From JAJTHJ01 sp046316025 (GTDB lineage Bacteria; Pseudomonadota; Gammaproteobacteria; Burkholderiales; Burkholderiaceae_F): a stretch of 64,000 nucleotides of DNA. Location: contig JBKCXU010000047.1 of NCBI GenBank assembly GCA_046316025.1, forward strand, positions 1-64,000. The letters run 5' to 3'. The notes beneath the pieces are model-generated. The model did not search any database, was not told the DNA's origin, and saw only the letters and a program-made list of their open reading frames with translations. Shown piece by piece: positions 17,772-28,664 of the stretch. How positions within the stretch are numbered: the first letter of the stretch is position 1; each line of letters starts with the position of its first letter. A program made the translations under genes and the position numbers.

Positions 17772-19201
17772 CGTTTCACTCCGCCCAACAACGCCGCCAC
17801 CTTGGCCGGCTCCTTGCGCTGAATCGCCGGCTCCGTCTTTTCGGCCACAGCGTCCGCCGCGGCGGGTTTTGCCTCGTAGGGTTTGGAGAAGAAATCGTCC
17901 ACCGGCTTAGCAGGCGGGCGGGCAAAGCCGGTGCTGCTGTCGCGCTCGCGGCGGTCGCGCCGCTCGCCACGTCCATAGCTGTCGCCGCGTTCGGAACGCT
18001 CGCCCCGCTCGCGCGGCGGGCGCTCGCGCCGCTCCAGCGCCACGCTGCGCGGCGTGAACTTCTGCTTGGTCAGCCTTTCGATCGCCGCCACCGTGCGCTC
18101 GTCGGAGCCGGTCATCAGGGTGACCGCGATGCCGCTGGCGCCGGCGCGGCCGGTGCGGCCGATGCGGTGCACGTAGTCCTCGTCCTTGAACGGCACGTCG
18201 TAGTTGATCACGTAGGGCAGCTCGACGATGTCCAGCCCGCGCGCGGCCACGTCGGTCGCGACCAGCACGTCGATCGTGCCCTTCTTGAACGCTTCCAGCG
18301 CGGCCATCCGCTCGTCCTGCGTCTTGTCGCCGTGGATGGCGTCGGCGTTGACGCCGGCTTTTTGCAATTGGCGCGCCAGCCTCCGGCATTCGATCTTGGC
18401 GTTGACGAAGACCAGCGTCTGCTTGATCGGCTGGCCATCGCCGATGCCCGGCACCTCGCCGCGCAAGAGCATCAGCAGCGCATCGGTCTTCTCCGACTCG
18501 TGCACCTTGACGAACTCCTGCGTCACGTTCTCGGCCGTCGCGTTGCGACGGGCGACCTCGATCAGCACCGGGTTGCGCAGGAAGTTGGCCGCGAGCTTCT
18601 TGATCTCCTCGGAAAACGTGGCCGAGAACATCAGGCTTTGCCGCTCGCGCGGCAGCAGGTTCAGGATGCGCGAGATGTCGGGCAAGAAGCCCATGTCGAG
18701 CATCCGGTCCGCCTCGTCGAGCACGACGATGGAGACCTGCGAGAGCGAGGTGTTCTTCTGCTGCAAGTGGTCGAGCAACCGGCCAGGGGTGGCGATCACG
18801 ACTTCCACCCCCTTGCGCAAAGCCTCGGTCTGCGGGTCCATATCCACGCCGCCGTAGACCACGGCGACGCGCAGCGGACATTGCGCAGCGTACTGCTTGA
18901 GGTTATCGCCCACCTGGTCGGCCAGTTCACGCGTGGGGGCGAGGATCAGCCCGCGCACCGGATGGCGCGCCGGCGACATGCTGGTATTGGCATGCTGCAA
19001 CAGCTGTTGCAGCAGCGGCAGACCGAAGCCCGCCGTCTTGCCGGTGCCGGTTTGCGCCGCTCCCATCACGTCGCCGCCTTGCAGCACGACGGGAATCGCC
19101 TTGGACTGGATCGGCGTGGGCGTGGTGTAACCCATCGCCTTGATCGCCGCCAGCAGTTGCGGGTCGAGCCCGAAGTGGTCGAAGTCGTGATAGTCAGACA
19201 T
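17768..19201 (-). CDS. rhlE: DEAD-box RNA helicase
   Basis: 477 residues. All helicase motifs are visible: Q motif YTTPTPIQ, AQTGTGKT, PTRELA, TPGRLLDH, DEAD, SATFS, and HRIGRTGRAG. The basic Arg/Glu/Gly-rich tail after residue 380 is RhlE-type and binds RNA. It unwinds RNA duplexes in ribosome assembly or RNA decay. The ATG at 19201 lies only three bases after the encoded CCA end of tRNA-Ile(CAU) on the same strand, so there is no room for its own leader unless translation starts from a transcript through the tRNA. Confidence 0.95.
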   Translation of the reverse strand: MSDYHDFDHFGLDPQLLAAIKAMGYTTPTPIQSKAIPVVLQGGDVMGAAQTGTGKTAGFGLPLLQQLLQHANTSMSPARHPVRGLILAPTRELADQVGDNLKQYAAQCPLRVAVVYGGVDMDPQTEALRKGVEVVIATPGRLLDHLQQKNTSLSQVSIVVLDEADRMLDMGFLPDISRILNLLPRERQSLMFSATFSEEIKKLAANFLRNPVLIEVARRNATAENVTQEFVKVHESEKTDALLMLLRGEVPGIGDGQPIKQTLVFVNAKIECRRLARQLQKAGVNADAIHGDKTQDERMAALEAFKKGTIDVLVATDVAARGLDIVELPYVINYDVPFKDEDYVHRIGRTGRAGASGIAVTLMTGSDERTVAAIERLTKQKFTPRSVALERRERPPRERGERSERGDSYGRGERRDRRERDSSTGFARPPAKPVDDFFSKPYEAKPAAADAVAEKTEPAIQRKEPAKVAALLGGVKR

Positions 19202-19204
19202 GTC

Positions 19205-19283
<79 letters not shown>

Positions 19284-19340
19284 TGAGTTCATCGAAGACC
19301 TTGCATCGCCGTACGGCCGGCCTCTGTCGGCGACGGTCTT

Positions 19341-19429
19341 CCCTCACCCGGCCGCTGCGCGGCCACCCTCTCCCGGGGGGAGAGGGTTATGAAGCCCCTC
19401 TCCCCCCGGGAGAGGGGTTGGGGTGAGGG
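19341..19429. repeat. REP-like palindromic repeat, copy 1
   Basis: Begins CCCTCACCC and ends GGGTGAGGG, with an inner pair CCCTCTCCCGG and CCGGGAGAGGGG around it. Copies at 28665-28755 and 31514-31600 share the same plan and nearly the same sequence. Lies in the spacer between rpoD and tRNA-Ile. Extragenic palindromes of this kind occur in many high-GC proteobacteria. Confidence 0.88.
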
Positions 19430-19469
19430 AGGAACCCCTCGCACGGAGTGACCGTTCGGCACCGTCCGC

Positions 19470-21743
<2,274 letters not shown>

Positions 21744-22019
21744 GGCCCCGTCATCCGGTAGGTCGCGGCGCGGGCTACCCCACACACGCTTGCGAGATGC
21801 GGGCCAATGAGCCGCTCACAAGACGCGCGCGCAGGCAAAACCGTCGCTGCTGCTGATGTCCTTGCCCCGCCTTGTCGGACAGGGCGCTTGCTTGTGACGC
21901 CACACGCGGTGGGATGCCAGTTCGTCGGCCCGCTGCGTCACCGGGGTAGCCGGACTCCGTGTACAACGTATGTCACCGAGCGGCTTTAAGTCTTTGAAGC
22001 GAGACAGTTTAGCAGAGCA
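21744..22019. other. dnaG-rpoD spacer
   Basis: 276 bp between dnaG and rpoD, long for this operon. Two short open frames here lack family signals and are not called. The spacer holds an inverted pair GGGCTACCCC (about 21768) and GGGGTAGCC (about 21943). It may contain the internal rpoD promoter, but no convincing hexamers are seen. Confidence 0.4.
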
Positions 22020-23798
22020 TCAGCGGACGCCCGGTTCACCCAGGCCGGCCAGCGCGCGCTTCAGGCGCGTGTGCTGCTCGACGAGCTCGCGGTAGCGCTC
22101 GATCCGCTCGGGTGTCGTGCCGTCCTGGATCACCCGGGCGAGCGCGTCTTTCGCGGCCTCGACGCGCGCCAGTTCCAGCTTGGAAAAGGCGCCCACCAGA
22201 TCGGCACGCGCGGCCTCGCCATCGCCTTCTTGCAGCATGTCGCGCGCGGCAAGCGCGCGGTAGGTGGCAGCGTCCTCACTGTCGGCAAGTGCCTCCAGCA
22301 ACGCGCCGCTGTTCGCCGCGCTACGCGTGGCGGCGCGCCAGACCTCGACGATCCGCCGATCGATCTGCTGCTCGCTGTCCAGGCACTCGGCGGCGATCTG
22401 CGCGTTGAACTCGCGCGCCAGCTCCGGATAGGCAACGAGGTTCGTCAGGATGCGCGACTTCAAGTCCTCCACGCGCGCGCTCGACCGCGGCGCCGGCGGT
22501 GGGCGGCGGGCCATTGGCATCGGCGCGGCGGCAATGCCGTAGAGGCGCTCGACTTCCGCGGCCGGCGTGCGCGCAGCATCAGCCAGTTCGCGCACGAGTT
22601 GCAGCCGCAACGCGCCGGGCGCCATCGACAGCACCAGCGGCTTGGCTTCGGTAAGCAGCGCGGCGCGGTCTTCGGCCTGCGCCAGGTCGCGCCCCTCGGA
22701 CAAGGTCTTGATGAACCAGCGCGACAGCGGAAGCGCAATGTCCAACTGGCGCTCGAACCCCGGCGCGCCACCGGCGCGGATGAGGCTGTCGGGGTCTTCG
22801 CCCTCGGGCAGCAGCACGAAGCTCGCACGCTTGGCTTCGCCGATGGCCGGCAGCGTGGCCTCCAGCGCGCGACGCGCCGCCTTGCGGCCGGCGGCATCGC
22901 CATCGAAGGCGAAGATCACATGGTCGGTCAGCCGCAGCAAGGTCGTCACATGCTGGGCTGTGACGGCCGTACCGAGGGCCGCGACGGATTCGCCAAAGCC
23001 CGCCTGCGCCAACTGGATCACGTCCATGTAACCCTCGCAGACGATTGCCCGCTTGCGCAGCCGGATCGCCTCCTGCGCTTCGAGGAGGCCGTAAAGCTCC
23101 TGCCCCTTGTGAAAGACCGGCGTCTCGGGCGAGTTCAGGTATGTGGGCTCGCCAGCACCCATCACGCGCGCGCCGAAGCCGATGGTGGCGCCGCGCCGGT
23201 TGCGGATCGGGAACATCACCCTCCCGCGAAAGCGGTCGTAGCGCTTGCCTTCGTCGGCAATCACGAGGCCCGCTTCGACCAGGCGCGGATCGTCGTAATT
23301 GTCGAAGGCGGCGCGCAACGGCTGCCAGGCGTCCGGCGCGTAGCCCAGCGCGTAGCGCGCGGCGGTCGCACCCGTCAGTCCGCGGCGCTTGAGGTAGTCG
23401 ATCGCCACCTCGCTCGTCTTCAACTGCGCGCTATAGAACTCGGCCGCCTGGTCGAGCAGTTCGGTCAGGCCGCGCGAACGGCTCACGGCTTCCGCGTCGC
23501 GCGGCGCCGACTCGGGCACTTGCAGGCCGACCTGCTGGGCGAGATCCTTGACCGCATCGATGAACGACAGCCCGCGGTGATCCATCAAGAAGCCGATCGC
23601 GCTGCCGTGCGCGCCGCAGCCGAAGCAGTGAAAAAACTGCTTGGACGGGCTGACGGTGAAGGACGGCGTCTTCTCGCCGTGGAACGGGCACAGGCCGGAA
23701 TAGTTCTGCCCGGCCTTTTTGAGTTGGACGTGGCGGCCCACCACCTCGACGATGTCGGTGCGGGCCAGCAGGTCCTGGATGAAGCTTTGCGGGATCAC
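22020..23798 (-). CDS. dnaG: DNA primase
   Basis: About 592 residues. Makes RNA primers for replication. Zinc-binding domain with CPFH and CFGC ligands (CHC2 type), then the TOPRIM catalytic core with EGYMDVIQLAQ and FDGDAAGRKAARRAL, then a C-terminal helicase-interaction domain. GTG at 23798 gives the N-terminus VIPQSFIQDLLART usual in betaproteobacteria; an ATG at 23816 adds six residues. Second-to-last gene of the macromolecular synthesis operon. Confidence 0.95.
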   Translation of the reverse strand: MIPQSFIQDLLARTDIVEVVGRHVQLKKAGQNYSGLCPFHGEKTPSFTVSPSKQFFHCFGCGAHGSAIGFLMDHRGLSFIDAVKDLAQQVGLQVPESAPRDAEAVSRSRGLTELLDQAAEFYSAQLKTSEVAIDYLKRRGLTGATAARYALGYAPDAWQPLRAAFDNYDDPRLVEAGLVIADEGKRYDRFRGRVMFPIRNRRGATIGFGARVMGAGEPTYLNSPETPVFHKGQELYGLLEAQEAIRLRKRAIVCEGYMDVIQLAQAGFGESVAALGTAVTAQHVTTLLRLTDHVIFAFDGDAAGRKAARRALEATLPAIGEAKRASFVLLPEGEDPDSLIRAGGAPGFERQLDIALPLSRWFIKTLSEGRDLAQAEDRAALLTEAKPLVLSMAPGALRLQLVRELADAARTPAAEVERLYGIAAAPMPMARRPPPAPRSSARVEDLKSRILTNLVAYPELAREFNAQIAAECLDSEQQIDRRIVEVWRAATRSAANSGALLEALADSEDAATYRALAARDMLQEGDGEAARADLVGAFSKLELARVEAAKDALARVIQDGTTPERIERYRELVEQHTRLKRALAGLGEPGVR

Positions 23799-23836
23799 GG
23801 CGCGGCCAATGTACACGCGCGCCGCCGCGCGGGCGG

Positions 23837-24283
23837 CTACGCGGCGAGCTTGCTCTTGACCAGGGCAGAAGCCTTGCCCACGTCCGCGCGGCCGGCGATG
23901 CGCGGCTTGAGCACCGCCATCACCTTGCCCATCGCCTGCACGCCGCCGGCGCCGGTTTCGGCAATCGCGGCGGCGACCGCGGCTTCCAGCTCCGCGTCGC
24001 TCATCTGCGCGGGCAGATAGCCTTGCAGCACGGCAAGCTCGGCTTCTTCCTTGTCCACCAGGTCGGCGCGGCCGGCGGTGCGGAACTGCGCGATCGACTC
24101 CTTGCGCTGCTTGATCTGTTTCTCGACGATCGCCAGCACCAGCGCGTCGTCGGCCACGATGCGCTCGTCCACCTCGCGCTGCTTGATCGCCGCTTGCAGA
24201 AGGCGGATCGTGGCCAGCCGCGCGGCATCCTTGGCGCGCATCGCGTCCTTCATGTCCTCGGTGATGCGGTCTTTCAGGCTCAT
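23837..24283 (-). CDS. yqeY: GatB/YqeY domain protein
   Basis: 148 residues from ATG at 24283 (MSLKDRITEDMKDAMRAKD). Stand-alone YqeY domain, the tRNA-binding helical tail of GatB; EEAELAVLQGYLP and GKVMAVLKPRIAGRADVGKAS are typical. Function unknown, possibly tRNA-related. Placed between rpsU and dnaG in many betaproteobacteria, as here. Confidence 0.93.
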   Translation of the reverse strand: MSLKDRITEDMKDAMRAKDAARLATIRLLQAAIKQREVDERIVADDALVLAIVEKQIKQRKESIAQFRTAGRADLVDKEEAELAVLQGYLPAQMSDAELEAAVAAAIAETGAGGVQAMGKVMAVLKPRIAGRADVGKASALVKSKLAA

Positions 24284-24352
24284 TTTGTCTCTCCAGAAAG
24301 CAACAGCGCGCCTCGGGGGCGCGCTGTCGCGTTCCAACCGGCGGGTCCGCGT

Positions 24353-24565
24353 TTAGTACATCTTCTTCGGCAGCATCTGGCTGCGCAGGCGCTTGTGGTG
24401 GCGCTTGACCGCGGCGGACTTTTTCCGCTTGCGTTCGGTGGTCGGCTTCTCAAAGAACTCGCGGGCGCGCAGTTCGGTCAGCAGGCCGGTTTTTTCGATA
24501 GTGCGCTTGAAGCGGCGCAGCGCCACTTCGAAGGGTTCGTTTTCTTTGACGCGGATGGTAGGCAT
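24353..24565 (-). CDS. rpsU: 30S ribosomal protein S21
   Basis: 70 residues, MPTIRVKENEPFEVALRRFKR through the basic tail RKRKKSAAVKRHHKRLRSQML, a complete bS21. First gene of rpsU-yqeY-dnaG-rpoD. Divergent from murB with a 117-bp gap; a TACAAT hexamer on the minus strand (24602-24607) lies in a suitable place for its -10, but no good -35 is seen. Confidence 0.97.
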   Translation of the reverse strand: MPTIRVKENEPFEVALRRFKRTIEKTGLLTELRAREFFEKPTTERKRKKSAAVKRHHKRLRSQMLPKKMY

Positions 24566-24682
24566 GTACGTTCGAGTCGGGTTGCCGGCGGAAAGCCGTG
24601 GATTGTAACCGGGAGCCGCGGCGGGCGCCAACCGGCCGAAACCCGCCCGTCTTGGGGCCACCCCGCCCCTACAATCGAACGC

Positions 24683-25705
24683 ATGCCCGTCACCGTCGAA
24701 CGCAACGCCTCGCTCAAGGCACTGAACAGCTTCGGCGTCGAGGCACGGGCGGCGTTTTTCGCGCGCGTGGACTCGGCCGCGGCGTTGGGCGAACTGCTCG
24801 GCACCCCGCCGTACGCAGGCTTGCCGCGGCTGGTCCTGGGCGGTGGCAGCAATCTACTGTTGACCCGCGACTTCGACGGGCTGGTGATCAAGATCGAAGT
24901 CCCCGGCCTGCGCGCGGCCGGCGAAACCGACGAGGCCTGGCTGTACGAGGTCGGCGCCGGGGAGAACTGGCATGGCGTGGTCGCGCGGCTGCTGGCGCTC
25001 GACCGGCCGGGGCTAGAGAACCTCGCGCTGATCCCCGGCTCCACCGGGGCCGCGCCGATCCAGAACATAGGCGCTTATGGGCTGGAACTGGCGGAGCGGC
25101 TGCACTCGGTCACCGCCTGGGACGTGGGCGCGGCGCACACGGTCGAGATGCCGCTTGCCGACTGCGGCTTCGGCTACCGCGACAGCGCCTTCAAGGGCAC
25201 GCTCGCCGGCAAGCGCATCGTGCTCGCGGTGACGCTCGCGCTGCCTAAGCGCTGGGAGCCTATCGCAGGCTACGCGGATGTCGCCAACGAGTTGAAGGCG
25301 CGCGGCCTAGCGCAGCCGGGTGCGTGCGAGATCTTCGACGTGGTGGTGGCAATCCGCCGCCGCAAACTGCCCGATCCGGCTGCCATCGGTAACGCCGGCA
25401 GCTTTTTCAAGAACCCGATCGTCACGCGTGAGCAACATCGGGAATTGATCGCGCATCACCCGTCGCTGGTGAGCTACCCGCTGCCGGGCGGCCGCTACAA
25501 GCTCGCCGCCGGCTGGCTGATCGACGCCGCGGGGCTGAAAGGCGCCACCCGCGGCCGGGCAGGGGTCTACGAGCGGCAGGCGCTGGTGCTGGTCAACCGC
25601 GGCGGCGCCACCGGCGCGGAAGTCCTGGCGCTCGCCCGCGAGGTGCAGGACAAGGTGCGGGAAAAGTTTGGCGTGCAGCTTGAGCCGGAGCCGGTAATCG
25701 TGTAG
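24683..25705 (+). CDS. murB: UDP-N-acetylenolpyruvoylglucosamine reductase
   Basis: 340 residues. FAD enzyme that reduces enolpyruvyl-UDP-GlcNAc to UDP-MurNAc in peptidoglycan synthesis. FAD-binding LVLGGGSNLLL, IPGSTGAAPIQNIGAYG, catalytic Ser in GNAGSFFKNP and the C-terminal Glu region are present; type I MurB. TACAAT at 24670-24675 ends eight bases before the ATG, so a transcript from it would be almost leaderless (inference). Convergent with argG across an accessory patch. Confidence 0.95.
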   Translation: MPVTVERNASLKALNSFGVEARAAFFARVDSAAALGELLGTPPYAGLPRLVLGGGSNLLLTRDFDGLVIKIEVPGLRAAGETDEAWLYEVGAGENWHGVVARLLALDRPGLENLALIPGSTGAAPIQNIGAYGLELAERLHSVTAWDVGAAHTVEMPLADCGFGYRDSAFKGTLAGKRIVLAVTLALPKRWEPIAGYADVANELKARGLAQPGACEIFDVVVAIRRRKLPDPAAIGNAGSFFKNPIVTREQHRELIAHHPSLVSYPLPGGRYKLAAGWLIDAAGLKGATRGRAGVYERQALVLVNRGGATGAEVLALAREVQDKVREKFGVQLEPEPVIV

Positions 25706-25795
25706 CTCAGCCCCTGACCTTCGGCTAAATTCCGGCAGCGCAAGCACGCGAACTATTCACCAATCGCTCGCCCTTCAATCTCCGCGCAAGACAGC

Positions 25796-26014
25796 ATGAC
25801 AACCGCCGATCACGGGGCCGGGTCGATGCCCGCGCAAATCGACTTCTCCCAAGGCGTGCGCGGCAAGTTCTACCGCCCCGACATGAAGATGGTGCTGCCG
25901 GTGCATCTGGACGCCGGCGTGGCGAGCGAACTGGAGCAGTCCGCGCAGCGCGAAGGCGTGGAGGTCAGTAGTGATTTGGCGCGAGGTTCGAATCGTTTCC
26001 CGAAAATAATGTGA
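25796..26014 (+). pseudogene. Truncated small protein, antitoxin-like N-terminus
   Basis: Reads PAQIDFSQGVRGKFYRP-type sequence followed by MKMVLPVHLDAGVASELEQSAQREGVEV, then switches at about 25968 into codons of a repeated non-coding element and stops at 26014. The N-terminal half resembles small proteins often found next to toxin genes whose homologues continue with a helical C-terminus ending in Leu-rich dimer contacts; that part is missing. No toxin partner is present. Called as a gene remnant; family assignment is from memory of similar sequences and is tentative. Confidence 0.5.
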
Positions 26015-26027
26015 CCCTGGCCCGTTT
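25970..26027. repeat. 58-bp direct repeat, copy A
   Basis: Aligns without gaps to 26998-27055, with 11 mismatches in 58 positions. Both start AGTGATTTGG, contain TTCGAAT/GTCGAATT followed by a CCC-AAAA core and AATGTGACC/AATGCGACT, and end in CGTTT. The element has a weak inverted symmetry. It replaces the 3-prime end of the preceding ORF. Confidence 0.8.
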
Positions 26028-26109
26028 AGATGCTGAACCCCAACCCCACCGCAATCGACCCTCGCGCTTTTACAGAAGAGAAGTTGCGTAGCCGGCCCGT
26101 TTAGCCCGC

Positions 26110-26815
26110 TTAGGCATCACATCATGCGCCTTGCCGTGAGCACCTTGTTTTTAGTTGCCTCGTCCACTAACGCTGCGAGCGTACCCACACTTGCGGAATG
26201 CGAAACAGCGTACTCTGAGTTGGAGGCCAAAAACTATGAACCACCCCTCCGCCAGTTGGAACTCTGCACCGCGAACTTGGAGATCCAGGCCCTTACCCGC
26301 AGCAGATATCATCTGGGCCGCGCATGGGCCCTCTACGAACTCGGTCGACTAAACGAAGCTATCGCCGAGCAAGAGAAAGCGTTTGCACTCCCCGTACCAC
26401 CTTACAGGCTGCAGATCGCGAACTACGCGACTATGCTCCGCACAGCAGGTCGCCTTGAGGAGAGCTTGATCGCAACCGAGAAGGGGGAATGGATAGACAA
26501 GGAGGAAGGCAAACCGCCCTCGATGATGATTCAATACCACAAGGGGTGGACGCTGCAAGAGATGGGGCGCCATCGTGAAGCGATCAACGCCTTTACGGCC
26601 GGCATTCCAGATCAGGTCGATTTCCCATTCGTCTACTGGCGACGCGCAGATTCTTACGCGGCAATTGCGAATCGTGAGGCGGCAGTAGCGGATATGCAAA
26701 AGTTCTCAGAACTCTTTACTGCAGAGTGGCGCAAGCACTCCACGGAACAGCGAATCTCCCAATACCGCGAGCAGGTTCGCAGCTATGGGCTCACGCCGGC
26801 TTGGTGATGCCTAAC
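26110..26815 (+). mobile_element. Integron-cassette-like unit 1
   Basis: The TPR gene is bounded by perfect 11-bp inverted repeats TTAGGCATCAC (26110-26120) and GTGATGCCTAA (26804-26814), the right one continued as GCCTAAC (26809-26815), which fits the RYYYAAC core of an attC site. The left copy lies 3 bp before the ATG and the stop codon lies inside the right one. No integrase and no complete attC fold are visible, so this is a proposed relic. Confidence 0.4.
26124..26807 (+). CDS. Exported TPR-like protein of unknown function
   Basis: 227 residues, signal peptide (about residues 1-18), then helical repeats: YHLGRAWALYELGRLNEAIAEQEKAFAL, NYATMLRTAGRLEESLIATE, YHKGWTLQEMGRHREAINAFTAG and RADSYAAIANREAAVADMQKF are tetratricopeptide-like units at about residues 61-195. 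Probably periplasmic and binding a partner. Base composition is clearly lower in GC than the surrounding genes, and it sits in a patch of gene fragments, so it is likely acquired. No ribosome site is obvious upstream of the ATG. Confidence 0.75.
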   Translation: MRLAVSTLFLVASSTNAASVPTLAECETAYSELEAKNYEPPLRQLELCTANLEIQALTRSRYHLGRAWALYELGRLNEAIAEQEKAFALPVPPYRLQIANYATMLRTAGRLEESLIATEKGEWIDKEEGKPPSMMIQYHKGWTLQEMGRHREAINAFTAGIPDQVDFPFVYWRRADSYAAIANREAAVADMQKFSELFTAEWRKHSTEQRISQYREQVRSYGLTPAW

Positions 26816-26977
26816 GTTATGCCTCCTGATGAGATGGCGTCCGCAACCGGCGTTGAGGAAATGAGACGGCTTGTCGCGGCCCTCGTGCCGCGGCTACTGA
26901 AAGGTACTCATCCCGCCTACGCCGTTCTTCGGCAGCAATTTGCAGCCGCCTCAGTGTCCGTGAGTGATTTGGTCTGA
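26809..26977 (+). pseudogene. Truncated ORF downstream of the TPR gene
   Basis: Frame from about 26808: MPNVMPPDEMASATGVEEM then RRLVAALVPRLLKGTHPAYAVLRQQFAAASVSV, after which AGTGATTTG (26962-26970) of the repeat family begins and the frame closes at 26977 with SDLV. The coding-like part is about 50 residues and looks like the N-terminus of a longer lost protein. Family not recognised. Confidence 0.35.
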
Positions 26978-26997
26978 CCTTGCCCGGAGTGATTTGC

Positions 26998-27055
26998 AGT
27001 GATTTGGGGCCAGGGTCGAATTGATTCCCCAAAACAATGCGACTCTCGCTCGTTT
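26998..27055. repeat. 58-bp direct repeat, copy B, with extra AGTGATTTG units
   Basis: Partner of 25970-26027. Two further AGTGATTTG fragments occur just before it (26962 and 26988), so the element has been inserted or duplicated more than once. Interior GGGTCGAATTG and CAATGCGACTC form an imperfect stem. Located downstream of the convergent argG. Confidence 0.78.
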
Positions 27056-27249
27056 GGCCGCGAAGCGGTTTCGCAGCAGATTGTGGAAGAGTTTTGGGGG
27101 CGGAGATTGTCTGAGCGCGCGGCGCCAAGACACCCTCACCCCCGGCCCCGTAGCCGCGCGCTGGCAGGCGCGCGTCGCTCCAGCGGCGCAAAGCTGGCGC
27201 TTTGCGAAACCCCGCTTCCGCCCCGCTGATGCGGGCGAGGGGAGAAAAG
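27056..27249. other. Spacer after argG with a degenerate REP-like sequence
   Basis: No gene seen. It contains CACCCTCACCCCCGGCCCC and further on CCGCTGATGCGGGCGAGGGGA, a decayed version of the CCCTCACCC palindromic repeats found at 19341, 28665 and 31514. No clear terminator for argG is visible here. Confidence 0.45.
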
Positions 27250-28587
27250 CTACTCGCCGCCGTCGTTCTTGAGCTTCGGCAATGCCGCCCCACCGCCCGG
27301 CGCCAGCAGGCCGGCCTTGGTGTAGGTGCCGAGTTTCTCGCGCGTGTCGGCGATGTCGAGGTTGCGCATCGTCAACTGGCCGATCCGGTCCTGCGGCGAG
27401 AAGGTAGAGGCACCCTTTTCCATCGTCAGGCGCTCGGGCTTGTAGGTCAGGTTGGGCGAGCGGGTGTCGAGGATGGAGTAGTCGTTGCCGCGGCGCAGTT
27501 CGAGCGTCACCTCGCCGGTCACCGCGCGCGCGACCCAGCGCATCGCGGTCTCGCGCAGCATGATCGCCTGCGGGTCGAACCAGCGGCCCTGGTACAGCAG
27601 CCGCCCCAGGCGCCGGCCGTTGTCGCGGTACTGCTCGATGGTGTCTTCGTTGTGGATGCCGGTCACCAGCCGCTCGTAGGCGATGAAAAGCAGCGCCATG
27701 CCCGGCGCCTCGTAAATGCCGCGGCTCTTGGCTTCGATGATGCGGTTTTCGATCTGGTCGGACATGCCCAGCCCGTGCCGGCCGCCGATGCGGTTGGCTT
27801 CGAGCAGCAGTGCGACCGGGTCGGCGAACTCGGTGCCGTTCAAGGCGACCGGGCGGCCTTCGTCGAAGCGGATCGTCACCTCCTCGGCCTTGACCGCCAC
27901 GTCGTCGCGCCAGAAGGCGACACCCATGATCGGCTGCACGATGCGGATGCCGCTTGCCAGTTGCTCCAGGTCCTTGGCCTCGTGCGTGGCGCCGAGCAGG
28001 TTGCTGTCGGTGGAGTACGCCTTCTCGGCCGACATCCGGTAGGCGAAGCCCGCCGCTGTCATGTACGCGGACATCTCGGCGCGCCCGCCCAACTCGTCGA
28101 TGAAGCGCTGGTCGAGCCAGGGCTTGTAGATGCGCAGCTCCGGGTTGACAAGCAGGCCGTAGCGGTAGAAGCGCTCGATGTCGTTGCCCTTGTAGGTGCT
28201 GCCGTCGCCCCAGATGTGGACCTCGTCTTCCTTCATCGCCGCCACCAGCATGGTGCCGGTGACCGCGCGGCCGAGCGGCGTGGTGTTGAAGTAGGTCAGC
28301 CCCGCGGTGCTGATGTGAAAGGCGCCGGCTTGCAGCGCGGCGATGCCCTCGGCCACCAGTTGCGCGCGGCAGTCCACCAGCCGCGCGCGCTGCGCGCCGT
28401 ATTGCAGCGCGCGGCGCGGGATGTCGTCGTAGTCCGGCTCGTCGGGCTGGCCGAGGTTGGCGGTGTAGGCGTAAGGGATCGCGCCCTTCTCTTTCATCCA
28501 CAACAGCGCGGCGCTGGTGTCGAGGCCGCCGGAGAAGGCGATGCCGACTTTTTCGCCGGCGGGGAGGGATTGGAGGATGTTGGACAT
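27250..28587 (-). CDS. argG: Argininosuccinate synthase
   Basis: 445 residues, the long (E. coli-type) class. Joins citrulline and aspartate with ATP. PP-loop IAFSGGLDTSAALLWM, then YTANLGQPDEPDYDDI, STAGLTYFNTTPLGRAVTGT and KGNDIERFYRYGL. Start ATG at 28587 (MSNILQSLPAGEK); the frame is open further upstream but the family begins here. Downstream of argD-argF on the same strand but separated by repeats and a binding-protein gene, so probably with its own promoter. Confidence 0.96.
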   Translation of the reverse strand: MSNILQSLPAGEKVGIAFSGGLDTSAALLWMKEKGAIPYAYTANLGQPDEPDYDDIPRRALQYGAQRARLVDCRAQLVAEGIAALQAGAFHISTAGLTYFNTTPLGRAVTGTMLVAAMKEDEVHIWGDGSTYKGNDIERFYRYGLLVNPELRIYKPWLDQRFIDELGGRAEMSAYMTAAGFAYRMSAEKAYSTDSNLLGATHEAKDLEQLASGIRIVQPIMGVAFWRDDVAVKAEEVTIRFDEGRPVALNGTEFADPVALLLEANRIGGRHGLGMSDQIENRIIEAKSRGIYEAPGMALLFIAYERLVTGIHNEDTIEQYRDNGRRLGRLLYQGRWFDPQAIMLRETAMRWVARAVTGEVTLELRRGNDYSILDTRSPNLTYKPERLTMEKGASTFSPQDRIGQLTMRNLDIADTREKLGTYTKAGLLAPGGGAALPKLKNDGGE

Positions 28588-28664
28588 GGGAGATTCGAGG
28601 TGAAGACGGGCAAACAATTCTGGTCTGAACGAAGCTGCGACAGCCTACCTTCGCCAGCGTTCTT

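Noticed and set aside
21775..21989. Two short open frames in the dnaG-rpoD spacer
   Set aside because: They lie on opposite strands over each other, with no ribosome site and no recognisable sequence.
26852..26858. GTTGAGG as the second core site closing an attC after the TPR gene
   Set aside because: Pairs poorly with GCCTAAC and would give a 50-bp attC, shorter than known ones.
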